The position numbers and the translations under genes are program-made. A stretch of 64,000 nucleotides of DNA from Phoronis australis (lineage: Eukaryota > Phoronida > Phoronidae): positions 185,644 to 249,643 of the forward strand of contig NMRA01000599.1 in assembly GCA_002633005.1 (NCBI GenBank), given 5' to 3'. The notes below the pieces were generated by a model that saw nothing but the letters and a program-made list of their open reading frames with translations, was not told where the DNA came from and ran no database searches. This document shows positions 1 to 12,500 of the stretch, piece by piece; position 1 is the first letter of the stretch, and each line of letters opens with the position of its first letter.

Positions 1-2921
1 AAAAGAATTTGGTACTTTCACTCATTTGCTTTTTCCAAGGGTTCACAAAGTCAAAGAATTTGTCTCAGATATTGTCTACTTCGAATAAGTATGAATGTCA
101 TACATATTGGATACTTTCATTGCATTTCACAGAGTAGAAAGTGAAGATACTCGAAACAAAACGTGCAGTGCATGGGAGACGAAATTTGAAAAAGTGCAGT
201 TTTACCTAAATTTGACATACGCGAATTTTGTTGAACCCCCTACCTCCTTTCTAACCCAAATAAATTCCAAATACAAAGGTTAGTAAAAGATGCTTATTTG
301 ACTAAATTCATTCATTGATTTCGCGTTTGTTCGATGTTTCTGTAGCGCAGACATCTGTCATTGTAATTAACAGTCAATCTTTGAAAAAGCATTTCCTTGT
401 TGTGTACCGCAATAAAACGGTTATTGCACATATTCCTATGAAGCACGATGCACTTTTTCAGAAATGGGTTAGAATCGAATGCACTTGGGATTTTTGTCGT
501 CGAGGAACAGCAGCAAATAATCGGAGGTGAGAATAACGCAATAAACCGCGACGGAACATAGAAACAACATTAACCCTTACCACAGTATTTCACGGCGCCC
601 TTATATTGACCAACTCTGTAATCAGGGTTGCAAATCTTCCTGCCTTGTGGTCCGCACGGGCGTCCTTGAACGGAGTTCTTTTCTCAAAAGAATTAAATAG
701 CGGACTTTTCATATTGGCGCTCCGAGAGTAATGCGACTTCCGCTTGATCCCAACTCATATTCGGTGGACAGAAGTTCTATTACTACATAGTGGTTCCCGC
801 CATTAATTTAGAAAATAACAGAGGAATAAACCAGACTGTCAGCGCCTCTCATTGTTTGATTAGGTTAAATTTAACAATTTGTTTTTAGCCTTTTTAACGT
901 CGGCTAGGATTGAAATTCTCAGTCGCAGTAGCGGATTCTTCTTCAGTATGAAATGCATGAAACATGACGATGTTTTTCATCGAACGATATTTTAAGAGGC
1001 TTGCTTTTTTGTAAGCCATCAGTACACCACACCACGCAGCAGTGGGAATTTTTAGGAACTATGATAGCAGGAAAGGTTTTTACAGAGGTTGAAACCTCCT
1101 GTCCGCATTACGTAGGATTTGTAGGTGGCGCTGAACGCCTGAACATCAAATACCCATTCGGCGTCTGGCGGGATAGTGAAGATCAATTATTAGTAAGAAC
1201 TGAGCCACTGTTTATAAGCAAAAAACTACTGTGCATCAGAAAAGATTGCGTCGACGAGAATGGACTGTGTTAATGAGAACGTACATGCAGACCGTGAGAT
1301 AGAAAGATTGGCAGCCCTGTTGAAGACGGATTAAACGAATTGCTGGAGATGAGAAGTTGACGTCTCCCGCCAAAGAGAAAAACAAGTATCATCCACTCTT
1401 GGCCTGTATGAATCTCACTTTGCACATGCGAAATTTAATTTGGAACTGGTGCGTACCTTCATCTTTACAACTCCTCTTCTCTTTCATTGTTCATAAGGGG
1501 TAAACTAAAAGGACACATTACAATCGTTTAGTGCACCGCAAAATTAAAGCTTACGTTGACCAAATTCAGAGTTAGAAGAAAATTTTGCTGCTCCATATGA
1601 CTCTAGGACTGCGTTTCGGAAACCTAAGGATTTTGCGAATAGAGCTAGTGTGATCCCGTGCTTCCGTTATAATACATGGTGACCTTGCGTTTTCTTGAGA
1701 TAGCAGTACAGTAATACAAAGTGTTCTCATCCGCCATTTTGTAGCCAGCTCTTCATTCCCACTTTAGGTGTTATAAGAACGACTACGGACCGTGATGGAG
1801 GAACATCAAACATGTATGCGTTCCGTCATAAGATTGGCGACCAAGTTAATAGCATAGGAATGTACTACCAAGTCAATACTTTTATTGAAGCAGCGTCGTT
1901 TACTTGAGATCTGCTTTAAGACGGATCAAACGATCTCAACCGGGTCGCAGCCTAGCACTTTTCTACTCGTAATGCTAAGTCCAAATGTCGCAGGCCGAGT
2001 ACTCTCAAGCATCACTATTAGCACGAATTCGCAATTATGCTTGAAAACGAGGTGTTGTGTCCAAACTACAAATTGTTCTGTGTGTTTGTCACTTTCATAT
2101 TAGCATTGCTAAAATTGATGCTAAAACGGGACATTTTGTTCTCAACAAAAATGCACAACAGTCATTTCTTGCAGCGCCACCGAAAAAGTAATCAAGTAGT
2201 GATTTTTATCCGATAATGTCACCGGTCTGGAATTCAGTTAATTGTATTGAGTGGTGTATGGAATCGTAGATTTTTTCCAACTTAGGGTCACGGCTTAGAA
2301 ACGAAAGTCAACTTTAGTTAACTGCCAATGTCTTCTCTCTCTCCCCCTCCCCATCCCCCTTCTCTCCTTAAACAGTATAACAACCACCAGGGAAAGATTA
2401 TAAAAGGACATGTCGCAGCGCGACTATCCCACTCCGGTGACAAATGGATTGTCTCTAAGAACTCGTTTTCGGCTATCGCTTGTTTAGAAGTGTTGAATAA
2501 ACAAAGTAAATTAACGTCCTCATAGACTTGTACGAGAATAAATAGTGAATAAATTAAGTCAACCTGTCGTTCAATGATGCTATGAATTATTGCAACAATC
2601 GCGTGTCAGGAAAAAGTGGTATTTCTCTTCTACACTGGAGTTCACTGACTGCAATTCTTTTGCTGAGCATTTATCCTATTCTATGACAATAGGTTCTGTG
2701 AAGCCTCCTGGGTAATGAATTATGAGAAATTGGCTACGAAAGCTCGAAATTACCTGCGTGACCAGACGACACTTCATTGAAAATTACAACGTATGTCATT
2801 AATAAAAAATGTTTGCTGTTAGACGTGGGCTAGTGTGCGTGTGTACTGAGCGTTCGTTATGCCTCGACCATATGTCAGTGGACGCTCGGCCTATCCCGCC
2901 GATTGAGTTCTATCATGACAA
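1..2921. other. Intergenic, no supportable gene
   Basis: No open frame here exceeds about 90 codons, and none shows a recognisable domain or a convincing exon with splice sites. I see ordinary AT-rich intergenic sequence. The only structure noted is the dispersed repeat copy at 2105-2200, listed separately. Confidence 0.6.
2105..2200 (+). repeat. Dispersed repeat, copy 1 (partner at 36325-36425)
   Basis: The stretch beginning AAAATTGATGCTAAAA and running through a cytosine-poor 'AACAAAAATGCACAACAGTCATTT' type segment reappears at 36325-36425 in the same orientation with moderate divergence. The two copies are 34 kb apart, and the second lies in an SMPD2 intron. This shows a dispersed repeat of unknown class. 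No ends or target duplication could be defined. Confidence 0.5.
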
Positions 2922-3062
2922 TTAGGCGGATTCAGGGGGTCAAGGGGTCCAGACCCCCTTTTCTCTTGATTTTAGTCTAGAATTTTCAAATTGCTGGCTT
3001 GAACCCCCCTTCTAAAAAAACTCGATCCGATCCCCTCTTTTAAAAAATCCTGATCCACTCTG
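2922..3062. mobile_element. MITE-like remnant, GGCGGATYCAGG family
   Basis: The left end reads GCGGATTCAGGGGGTCAAGG and the right end reads AAAAAATCCTGATCCACTC, an imperfect inverted repeat. C-rich runs (ACCCCCCTT) lie inside. The termini resemble those of the clearer elements at 19113-19267 and 48548-48702. Short elements with CAG..GGCGGATC ends are common non-autonomous DNA transposons in metazoans and are often assigned to hAT. That assignment is inference. Confidence 0.5.
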
Positions 3063-3785
3063 GTCCTAATGAGGCAATTTTCATCGGATCAGAAGTAGCG
3101 TTTGAGGGTTTTTGACGGCAACAGCGACATACTGTAAGGGACAAGTACAACTTTAACCTAGCTGAAGGGCTCTCTGTGCAAATGATTGAGAATTCAAAAT
3201 TTTTAGCAAATGCATGACCGACGGCATGCTGTAAAGAAGTGGGAATAGACATTTACATTAGAGCTTACAAATCGCACAACAGTTCACGAAACAATAACTG
3301 CTTTTACAGTTCTAGCCGCCAATCCGTTTTCAACACCCCACTGGACATCGATTTTTTCTTAAAATTTGCTCTCCACAAATTTGAATTGAAAATGGATTTG
3401 CACACAAATGTTGCCTTCCGGGCGATTGCTTGTGAACCATCAACATGGGGGGTAAACTTCAAACTTCAGTGGACACCGAACAATTTCCATCAATCTCTCC
3501 AACATTCAGCATAATGCAGCTGCAGGTCTGTCTTTTTGTCACCAGCTGTAGGCAGATTACAGAATTGTCTCGAACGAGCCCCCCAATTTGGCGAATTGAG
3601 CAAAAAGGTCCGCCTCGATGAAACAAAAAGTCCGAGCAAACGAGACCAAAGTCCACAAAGCCCACATAAATTCGGCATGGATGCACAATTCGTAGGCCTT
3701 AACCTAGCGGCCCTGTTTTTTTTTGGTCCTCGTTGATTTTCCTCAGTAGAAGGTCCGCGTACCGAGAAATTCGAGCCCCCATGCG
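3063..3785. other. Intergenic, no gene seen
   Basis: Several overlapping open frames (up to 127 codons on the minus strand) exist here, but they run into the adjacent trinucleotide tract and have low-complexity ends. No domain or splice structure is visible. Confidence 0.5.
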
Positions 3786-4460
3786 CATGTAGTAGTAATA
3801 GATGTAGTACTTTCACTACCACTACCACTACTACTACTCCTACTACCACCACCGCCACCGCCACCACCACCATAATGCACTACGAGTACTACCAGTACAA
3901 CTCCGCACTACTATTCCTACTACTACTGCCACTACTACAATTTGTACTGTCACTAAAACTATTGAGATTACTATGACAACAACCACGACCACTACCACTA
4001 TTATTACTGCAACCATTAATACTATTACTGTCATTGTTAATACCACTACTACTACTACTACCACTAGTTCTGCAACTATTGCTGGTATTAATCGATTACT
4101 ATAACTATTATTATTACGTTTACAACTACTAGTAGTAGTATATTACAACAAATATTACTACCACTACTAATAACACTAGAAGTTTTAATACTAATAGTTA
4201 TAGAAATCTACTATGAGTAGCAGATTTCTATAACTATTAATACTACTTGTTGTAGCGAAAATAGTGGAATTCCTAATTATGGTAGTAGTAGTAGTAGTAA
4301 AAATAGTATTAGTAGTAGCAGTAGTTGTTGTAGTAGTAGTAGTAGTAGTAGTAGTAGTAAAATAGTAGTAGTAGTAGTAGTAATAGTAGTAGAAGTAGTG
4401 GTAGTGGTAGGAGTATTATTACTACTACTACTACTACTACCACTGCTACTACTACTACTA

Positions 4461-4491
<31 letters not shown>

Positions 4492-4790
4492 CACTACTAC
4501 TACTACTACTACTACCACTACTACCACTACTATACTAGTAGTACTATTACAGTAGTAGCATTAACACTACTACTAGTAGAAGAACTACCACTGGTAGTAC
4601 TAGTGTTAGCATTAATACTGCTAGTAATAGATTATTACATCAACAACATTTACTACTACTTCTATTACAAGTAGTAACAGTTGTAATAGTGTGCTACTAG
4701 TAGTAGTACTAGTATCAGTAGTTATATTAGTAGTAGTAGTGGTAGTGGTAGTAGTGCTGGAAGTAGTAGTGTAGTATGATAGTAGCTGTA
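3786..4790. repeat. Trinucleotide (TAC/GTA)n tract with strand inversions
   Basis: About 1 kb is built almost wholly from TAC/ACT/CTA triplets or their complements GTA/AGT/TAG, with interspersed variants such as TAT, ACC and ATT. The polarity switches. 3786-4090 is mainly the TAC strand, 4280-4405 is nearly pure GTA, 4415-4540 is nearly pure TAC, and 4690-4790 is GTA again. The abutting opposite-polarity blocks form a large imperfect palindrome. Poly-valine or poly-tyrosine open frames across it are artefacts of the repeat and should not be annotated as proteins. Confidence 0.93.
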
Positions 4791-7009
4791 GCTGAAGTAT
4801 TTATTTGGTAAATCTCATATGAAATGACGCAAAAAAGACTTTTAAGTGCCTGAAATGACCAATTTTATGTCAAAAACACGAAGAAACAACCCAACCAGAC
4901 GGCCAGCTGTCAGATTAGAACACCCGCAAGCATTATCTGACGTCTGACTATAGGTTAATTAACTGGTCTTGAGTTAAAAGCATTTATTGGTCGAAACATA
5001 CGTCGTAAAATCGAGACAACCAATCACAGCAATATAGTCATCCTCCTTTGTGTTTAGTGTTTTCCCGTGGTTGTTGGCACCACGCTATGGCTCTTTTCAC
5101 TTTCCCCGGACGTCGGGTAAGCGTGAATATTGCACTAGTTTGTACAAGATATCCATTTGTTGCTGGACATGACACACTGTGTTGCTGCCGGGGTACGCTC
5201 ATACGTCACACTTATGTCCGTGGAGCTAAGAAACTTTCAAATGAATTCCTTTTTTCTATTTTTTCGTTTTTTTTTGGATATTGAATTGACGATAGTGGTA
5301 TGCAGTGCTATAAAGGATGTTAATGGTGGTCACAATTTTGTCAGAACATAGTAAATGGGGGTTGTAAGCACTTTTAGCTTAAGGCCCCGCGTCATCTTAA
5401 CCAGGCACTGGGAAAAATTCAAGAATGGAAACAGCGTGGAAAATATTCAGCCGCCGCACACCTGCCCTGAATTCAGTCTAAGCACCGAAGCCATTTCGCG
5501 TCAGCGAACTCTGAGATAAACGGTGTAGACATTGGCATTATGTTGAAACAAAAGTTAAACATCTGATATGTTAAAATTCACAAATTCAGAAGTTTTATTT
5601 TCATCTAAATTGTAACACCAGCACCGAGGCCGTAGAACAAACGGCACAAAATATAGTAATTGCTTCGCACTAATATTTACGCGAAATGGCCTTTGTGTCC
5701 ACATAGATGTAAACACAGATTAGAGACGAGTGTTATGTGTCTAGGAAGAATTATAGGTAAACAGCCCAAGCATTAACACTGTGAAACTATTTTTTCAGTG
5801 AAATATTTATAAGAGCACCTGACAATTAAAGCATTGGGTAGTCTACGTGTAACTCGTTACATGGTATTTTCCATTGACTACTTTTCCTGGCACGCTCTGA
5901 AACTGACAATGGTTGCTATTTCTGTCGTCCACACATGCGATCTCGGGGATTTAAAAACGTTCAACAGCTTCAGTTGTCTTCATCTTGATTCGAAATTTCA
6001 CGCAACGGTCGGCAGGATGTGGTTTCTGTTACACACAAGGATGGTTGCGCCTTGAGATTACTTCCATAAAACTGACAACAGTTGAGGCACGCGATGCGTA
6101 CAAGCTATGAATGAATCACAAAGAAATAGCTGTCATACATCAAAAGGTCAATTAATTATAATTATATTCCATTAAGTCGGGTTTTATTGATTGGAAAATA
6201 TGTTTAAAATCAAATGTCGTTTCATTGTCAAGTCCGTTCTTAATTCTCAAACACCAGGGGAAACCATTGGCGAGTGCGGAATTTCTAAATCAGCGAAACA
6301 GCAGAAAGTGTTTCTAAGTACGAGTGCATTCACGGGCTAGCAATTCACGCTGGTGTGCGTAAGCTTTCAGCTACATACCGATATTTGATAGCGTGCAATG
6401 ACTAAGTGTGCACCGGGACGGATTACGGTGTTATGCGTTTGGCCAATAAGGACTCGTCATGACCAAAAGCGGCAAAACATTCCACCTACAAATCATGCTT
6501 CAGCTCTGTATCACAGCTACCATTCGACAATGTTTTGTGAAACAGTGGAGTTCACAACAATGTTATACCTGAAGCCCTTGAAAATTGAAAAGGATGAGTT
6601 GTAGCAATTTTGCCCAAAATTGGAAAGATTTTACTATACTAAATTGGATATTTTTGCCACGAAGCTGGTACAATATGTTCGTTACAAGAGCAGTCATTAG
6701 ATATACATTGTACTACCCAACCAAGTTTTCCCTCATCGTCTTCTGACAGCACACAAACGTGGATTTCCGGTGACAGTTTTAAACGTTTGTTCTTGGCTGG
6801 CTAGATTTTTGTGTTTAGGTATCAACTGAGAAGTCGCCCTAGACGACGAGCAAAGTATAGTTGATACTCATACTTCCTTATTCAAGCCATTGTTGGTTCA
6901 ACCTGCGTTCATTCCTTCGCAGCGCCCTCATGCGACAAGAGAAGCTCTGCCAAGTCAACACCTCTCGCATCCAGCTTTTAGTGCTCGGCGCAGACACGCT
7001 CAAGAAATA
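4791..7009. other. Intergenic, no gene seen
   Basis: Open frames are all below 80 codons, lack recognisable motifs and overlap one another in different frames. No RNA gene was recognised. Confidence 0.55.
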
Positions 7010-7520
7010 TCAAAGAAGATGACAAAAACTCGAAAAATCCTATCAAAAGTTAAGATATTTTTTCAGATACAAGTTCTATTTTTGATACACAAATCACTTA
7101 TTTTCCCCCGTCTCACTTATGCAAGTACTTGCTGGACATCCAACAATTGCCATAGTCTGATAGCTTTACAAAAAAAAAAACAGGTTGCGCTTTTTTGCTC
7201 ATAGCGAGTAATTATTAAAATCTCTGAACTTCTTCTCTCTTTTGTGACTTGTTTAAATGGTTTTGTTTTAAGTTTCATTCTAAATCTCCTAATCATCTTT
7301 ACCATTATTTTTAAAAATTCCAGCAATAACGAACACGGCCTCAAACTAATGAATAACCTTTCGAAATACAACAGGTTTATTACTAATTTGCCCCGCAGTA
7401 CGTATTAATCAACGGGTCCAAATGCAACAGTACACAACTTCTGTTTCTTACAATACAACAAATTTTGTGTTTATAGTGGCCTGGAACACGAAAACTCGAA
7501 AAAATAATTAAAAAGATCGC
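7010..7520 (+). pseudogene. Decayed LINE reverse-transcriptase C-terminal remnant
   Basis: The translation around 7020-7190 contains a segment of the type KVKIFFQIQ...LIHKSLIFPRLTYASTCW..., followed by ...LIALQKK. This resembles the thumb region of non-LTR retrotransposon RT, whose usual pattern is Y-x-S-L-(hydrophobic)-P-x-(L/F)-x-Y-(C/A)...W...L-x-x-L-Q-x-x-Q. Downstream (7200-7520) frames hint at the rest of the tail but are broken by stops and shifts. It is 5'-truncated and non-functional. The match is by pattern only, so the identity is tentative. Confidence 0.4.
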
Positions 7521-8343
7521 GGCGAATCTGCTTCTTGGGGATGCAAACATGAGAGTTATTATTTATGAATGTTGCAAGAATTTCCAGAAAAATCGTGAGA
7601 TTCACTATTTTTGAAACACAGACAAATCTAAACTCTTTGATCCCAACACAATGTTCAAAGTCTTCGCCCCTAAAAACATATATGAGCGCAAGCGTTCAAA
7701 GAAATCAGACTGGCTGCGGCCTGAAATCGCTATTGTTTTGTTTACATCAATGGTTTAAGGGCGCATTTTCCCTATGAGGGAAACGTGGTACTCTTAGTCG
7801 AGTTATACCAAATAAGGAGACTTGGTTTGCGAGTGAGAGAAAACAGAAAGAAGTGGCAAGCATTTGAAATATGTATTTTTTTAAAATTAGAAACTAAAGG
7901 AAACATGCTTTGACATCAACAGAAATTCAAAATCTTTACGAACAAACAGTAAAATAGCTGGTGAACAGTTTGTCTTCTATTTCAGTGGAGAGAACCACTT
8001 TGAATATTGCAATTTCAGTCTGTTTTTCACGGTCTGTGCCACTTAAAATTCGCACTAACTCAATAGACGTGCTTTTGTAAGCATGTGAAGAAAATTACTT
8101 TGAATATTGATACACATGTGACCCTTACCTGAAATAATTAAATGACATGTTCAGTTTAGATTTTCATTTGCTTACTGTACTTAGCACACTAATGTATAGA
8201 TCACGTGCTCTTGTCAATTTCTGTCTCATTTGAATACGTTTTTGTCGTTGTAGACTATGAGTCTTATTTCAACGAACACTGTCTTTTTCTTTTTAAAGAT
8301 GTGATTATGCTATTTCATACTTTATAACTTATTTTGAATATGT
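7521..8343. other. Intergenic, no gene seen
   Basis: AT-rich sequence with only short open frames and no identifiable feature up to the left end of the TTAA-flanked element. Confidence 0.5.
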
Positions 8344-10213
8344 TTAAAGGAGAATGCCACCCGATTTAATTAGTCTTTTTACCGTCTTAATCGGTCTATA
8401 TCCACGTGACCTCGTATACGGCAATCTTACATCGCCGAGAGGTGTCGCGTTAAGCTGTGAGGAAGTGCTGCTATGGTGTGGTGTATCGTTCCCGCGCTTG
8501 TGCGAACTATGAAGCTGCGAGGAAGGCGAGTTTATCATTTTTCGATTTCCTCGAGAGCCCACAATGCTTCGGAATTGGCTCGCGGTAGTGAAGAATGAAA
8601 AGTACGCCCTTAATATATACCAAGTACGAGGCCGTGAAACTTCGCCGTGTCTGTCAGTGGCCTGCATTTCGTCGGATCGGATGTTGATCAGTTTTTGATG
8701 ATGGAGCATTGTAGTTGGCCATGAAAACATAAACAATCACAATTAATTCAAGGCGTGAGAACATAACGTTTTCTATAACCTGTTCGATGACTGGCTCGTT
8801 CGTGAGGCTTCTGTTTGATCCTCTGGGTGTAGGATGTTTGCGCCAGCTCTTTTTCTCAGCCGCACTCGCAAACGCAAGCGTCAGTCTTCCATTACCGTGC
8901 AGTGAGCTCATTGATACCATGGCAACTCATCCAAACCGTTTGCGGAACCATATGTATCCATAAGTTTCGTTGTCTGTGCACGCTCACGGAGCTTCGCTAT
9001 TATTTCTTGATCAGTGTATTCCGGTTCAAACTGATAGCCTGCGAAACAACAATCGAACTGTGAAGTCTTCGTCGGATGAGCACTCGTCTAAGTCGGGATT
9101 GCGAGTTGCCACGTTGACGTGTGCGTTCTGTTTCAAAATGAGTTATTCTCACCCTAACCAATGCTTATAAAAAACTGAAACAAAGTCTGTCTCATTAGAT
9201 AAAATTTGTAATGCCTTGGAGTGTTCGTGAGTGCAACTCTTGAGAAGCCAGGCGTTCAGTTAGATGCCGGCAATAGACTCAGTAAATTGACCGGGCACCG
9301 AGGCCGTGTGAGCACATACTAATTCAGTGTTTGCTGACTGAAAGCTGTAGTGAAACAGTGAAACAATAACTCGATTTTATCTCCTATGGTCAGATGTTAG
9401 GGGAATCTTTATTTAGACATTCATATACATTATTCGAATCTTTGTTACTGTACAACTTTGGCCTTGGCGGTTCTGTGGAAGGGTACCGGTATAAAACCAA
9501 GTTCGCGGCCCCCGACGAGCTAGAAGTAGATTTGCAGTTTCGCAACTAATTCACCAAAATAATCACTTGCACATTTTTTCTTTGTCTAATTAGTATAGTC
9601 TGTTCGTGACTGGACGTTAAGTTTCCAACTTTGACTGGTTTATGTTCGTGATGTCTTAAGTCCGGCCGCGATGGGCCTGGTCTGGGTTCCGAGACAGTGG
9701 CCGGGATAGCAAGCGTTTTGCGTGTTAAGAACTGAAAAACTGAAAAAAATCGCAAATCTAAAACTACAGCACACAGATATGTTCTCCTGTCTGTATTTCA
9801 CCGGCGAATGATTTGAATTTATCACCGAACATACCCCAAACTCCCGCGACCGACCTTGGTAACTTGGCCTACTGGACTTTGTAGGCTACGGTACTTTCAA
9901 ATACCTACTAAAATCCGTAACAGCGAAATAAAATAACACGTTTGTTCAATAACTCGATGTATTTGTAAGGGTTTTAAATCGAATTTAGGTGATTTATTTG
10001 TGTAAAACGATGAATTCAAGCGATAAGCTGCCCACCAGTAAGCGTGTTGTGAAATGCTGAACAGACTGCACTCGAACCTCTGACGTTATTGGTTAATTTC
10101 AACACCTCCGTCTGCCGTCAGGTGTCAGGTAAAAGAGCTGTACTTGCTGTTATCGAGTGGAACTATTCGATCTAAATTGATACAAACTAGGCCCGGGTGG
10201 CATTCTCCTTTAA
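8344..10213. mobile_element. Non-autonomous DNA transposon with TTAA target sites
   Basis: The left terminus at 8348-8363 reads AGGAGAATGCCACCCG and the right terminus at 10194-10209 is its exact reverse complement. Each is bounded outside by TTAA (8344-8347 and 10210-10213). Perfect 16-bp terminal inverted repeats with a duplicated TTAA are the signature of TTAA-targeting cut-and-paste elements (piggyBac or Kolobok superfamilies). The 1.87-kb interior has no transposase-sized frame (longest about 130 codons, no motif), so the element is non-autonomous or a relic. The AGG terminal triplet is less typical of piggyBac, which usually begins CCC. Superfamily assignment is inference. Confidence 0.8.
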
Positions 10214-11427
10214 TATTCATTTTAAATTGTCTCGGTGGTCCCTGAGCGGTTCAACGACCACCCAGAATCACCGATTCGGTGCAATATTTTCGTCAGTTTC
10301 CGTACGAAGTTATCGTGTTCGTATATATACACAAAACGTACCGAGAGTGGCATTAGTGATGTAATATCCCACGAGACATTATTCCACGTATCGAGCGAGA
10401 CCGAGGGTCGAGGTCGATACTCGGAATAATGTGTACTTCATCTACACCAATCGAGGTACGTTTTGTATTTATCCCATACACATCAAGTTTCTTACATTTT
10501 TTCTCCAGATTTTTCAAATACTTCACTCAGATTGTTCACGTGGCGGATCACAGCCTATGTCTATGTACTTGCGCGTTAGGTTGCAAGTTTTCTCTAAAGA
10601 AAGTTTTAAATGTAACGATTTATCACTTGAAAAGAGATAAAAAAGATGAAAGCAACGGTAACTGCAGGGGCGGATGCAGGATTTTGAGATAGTTTTACTA
10701 ACCACAATCATAAGCAAGTTAATATTAATTTTTGAACTTGCTTCCGATGTTAAGCGCTTCACATAATCATCGGGTCGTATCCGGAACGAGTGGTGACTGC
10801 GTAGATGACGATCAGAGGAGGCTTGATGTTGTTCATCGGCATTGAAACCGCGTGGTCTCTAAACCATAGGGTAACACGGGAGTCTAGAAGTAAATGTCTA
10901 TTCCTAGCCCAAACTATGTAACATTGAGAGAGCTCCCCAAAAGTAGTGCGGTGTGAATGCCTTAACATCGACCAAGAAACAAAACAGCAGCAAATGGGTT
11001 TGTTATTTGCTACTTTGGTGTATTGTCTAGCATAGTATGGATAAAGTGCAGGCATTTTCAAATTTTGAATTGAAAGTGATCGTCAAATGTCTTGTTCATC
11101 AAGTGTTCACTTTGATTGTGGATTGGTGAAGTGACACGCATGCGTGTACACGTGAGTACGTTTCCGTTCTTTAAATTCAGTACACGCCGACGGTAAGTTC
11201 AATGACTACTCTGTCGTTTCTGAAAACTCAGACATTTAGCTGCCGCGTTTTTTTTTGCACTGAGAAATCCCCGAATGTTCACGTTATTAGGTGAGTCTAG
11301 ACCTAATTAAAACCTTGGTCGATGAAGAAAGTCTTCTCTTGTAAATCAATGTCAATGGTGCACAGCCTCGCAGATTAGTTACTAATACGAGCAACAACCT
11401 TGATGGAAAAGATTTCCAAGTTTACAT
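10214..11427. other. Intergenic, no gene seen
   Basis: A short GGGGCGGATGCAGGATTTTGAG piece near 10669 is a fragment of the same MITE family as 19113-19267. No coding feature could be supported. Confidence 0.5.
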
Positions 11428-12500
11428 GTCCGAAGGTTCACTACTCCGAAGGTTCGCTATCTTCGAAAGTTCACTACTTTCAATGTCCAAAATTCCGAAA
11501 CCAGAACTCCGACAGTTCATTGCTCTGATTTTCTACTAATGACTCAGAACCAACATGAATAAAGTATTGTATTTCTGTCCATTTAGTAACCATTTAAAGG
11601 GTGTGCAAAAGTTCAATAGTCCCAAAAATTGATTTACATTGTTTACAAAAGAGCTCAGTTCCAATCACTGACAATCGTGATTCTTGAATTTAACTAAAGA
11701 CTCATTCTCAATTAGGGACAACATCTGGGGCACGGGTTCGGGATGCGGCGATCAACGGCGGTTTTAAATTTAAGAAGACTGATTGAGACTTCGTGAAGAC
11801 TGCCAGGAACAGGGTAGCCTATAACTACATTTAGTTTTGATCCGGCCGTACGATTAGTTCCGGTGGGTGAGGTCGAAGCGCAGCGGCCCTAAGCGATGAT
11901 GCGATCTCGACATGGGATTGATGAATCATAACCGGATTTAGAGGGCTACCGCAAGCAAAATGAAAGAGCAACAACTCGAAGCGTGAGGAAATATTGAGGT
12001 CAGTAAGAAGTACGAGCGGTATCGGATGAGGGAGGGGGGGGGTCAGACCGTAGATCGCGGGGAATCGTGTTCCCGTTTTTTTTTAGTCCACTGATAGATT
12101 TTACGAACAGGAAGTGCAGGTTTGTGCATACAATCGGGCTTTGCCCAATTCCCCGAGGCAACATGTTGGGGCCCCCCTTATGTTATCCTAGATCCGTCAC
12201 TGTGAATTGTTGATAATTCATCAACATTCCTACTTCATATTCTTTTAGAAATGCAAGTACGTATTCATTTTTCCGTATTAGTAAGACATGCAGACAATTT
12301 CACATGCACATGAAATCCAAACAAAGTGATTAATTAGCTGAGTGTATTGCTGTCGATATAGATGCATCTAATAACCGAAGTGTCGTTTATTAATTTTTGC
12401 ATGTAAAAGTATAACAGTTACACCCGAGTCAGAAATTGTAGACATTTTCGGAGTAGTGAACCTTCGGAGTGGTGAACCTTCGAAGTAGTAAACCTTCCGA
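11428..12500. mobile_element. Element bounded by inverted arrays of a 16-bp repeat
   Basis: At 11428-11482 about three head-to-tail units of the form CCGAAGGTTCACTACT occur (with single-base variants). At 12447-12500 three to four units occur as the reverse complement (AGTAGTGAACCTTCGG). The interval is about 1.07 kb, has no long open frame, and includes a G-run near 12032 and a MITE-like TAGATCCGTCACTG end near 12190. Foldback-type transposons carry inverted repeats made of short tandem units, so this is probably a foldback-like non-autonomous element. No clean target duplication was found. Confidence 0.7.

Noticed and set aside
1001-1273. 90-codon frame
   Set aside because: Mixed composition, no motif and no flanking exon. 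Indistinguishable from chance.
3490-3873. 127-codon minus-strand frame
   Set aside because: Its start is microsatellite-encoded valine repeats and the rest has no domain or splice support.
4309-4527. Poly-valine / poly-tyrosine open frame
   Set aside because: Pure translation of the GTA/TAC microsatellite. Opposite-strand and other-frame versions are equally open.
8344-8736. 130-codon minus-strand frame
   Set aside because: Begins and ends within the TTAA-flanked transposon, includes its terminal repeat, and shows no transposase motif.
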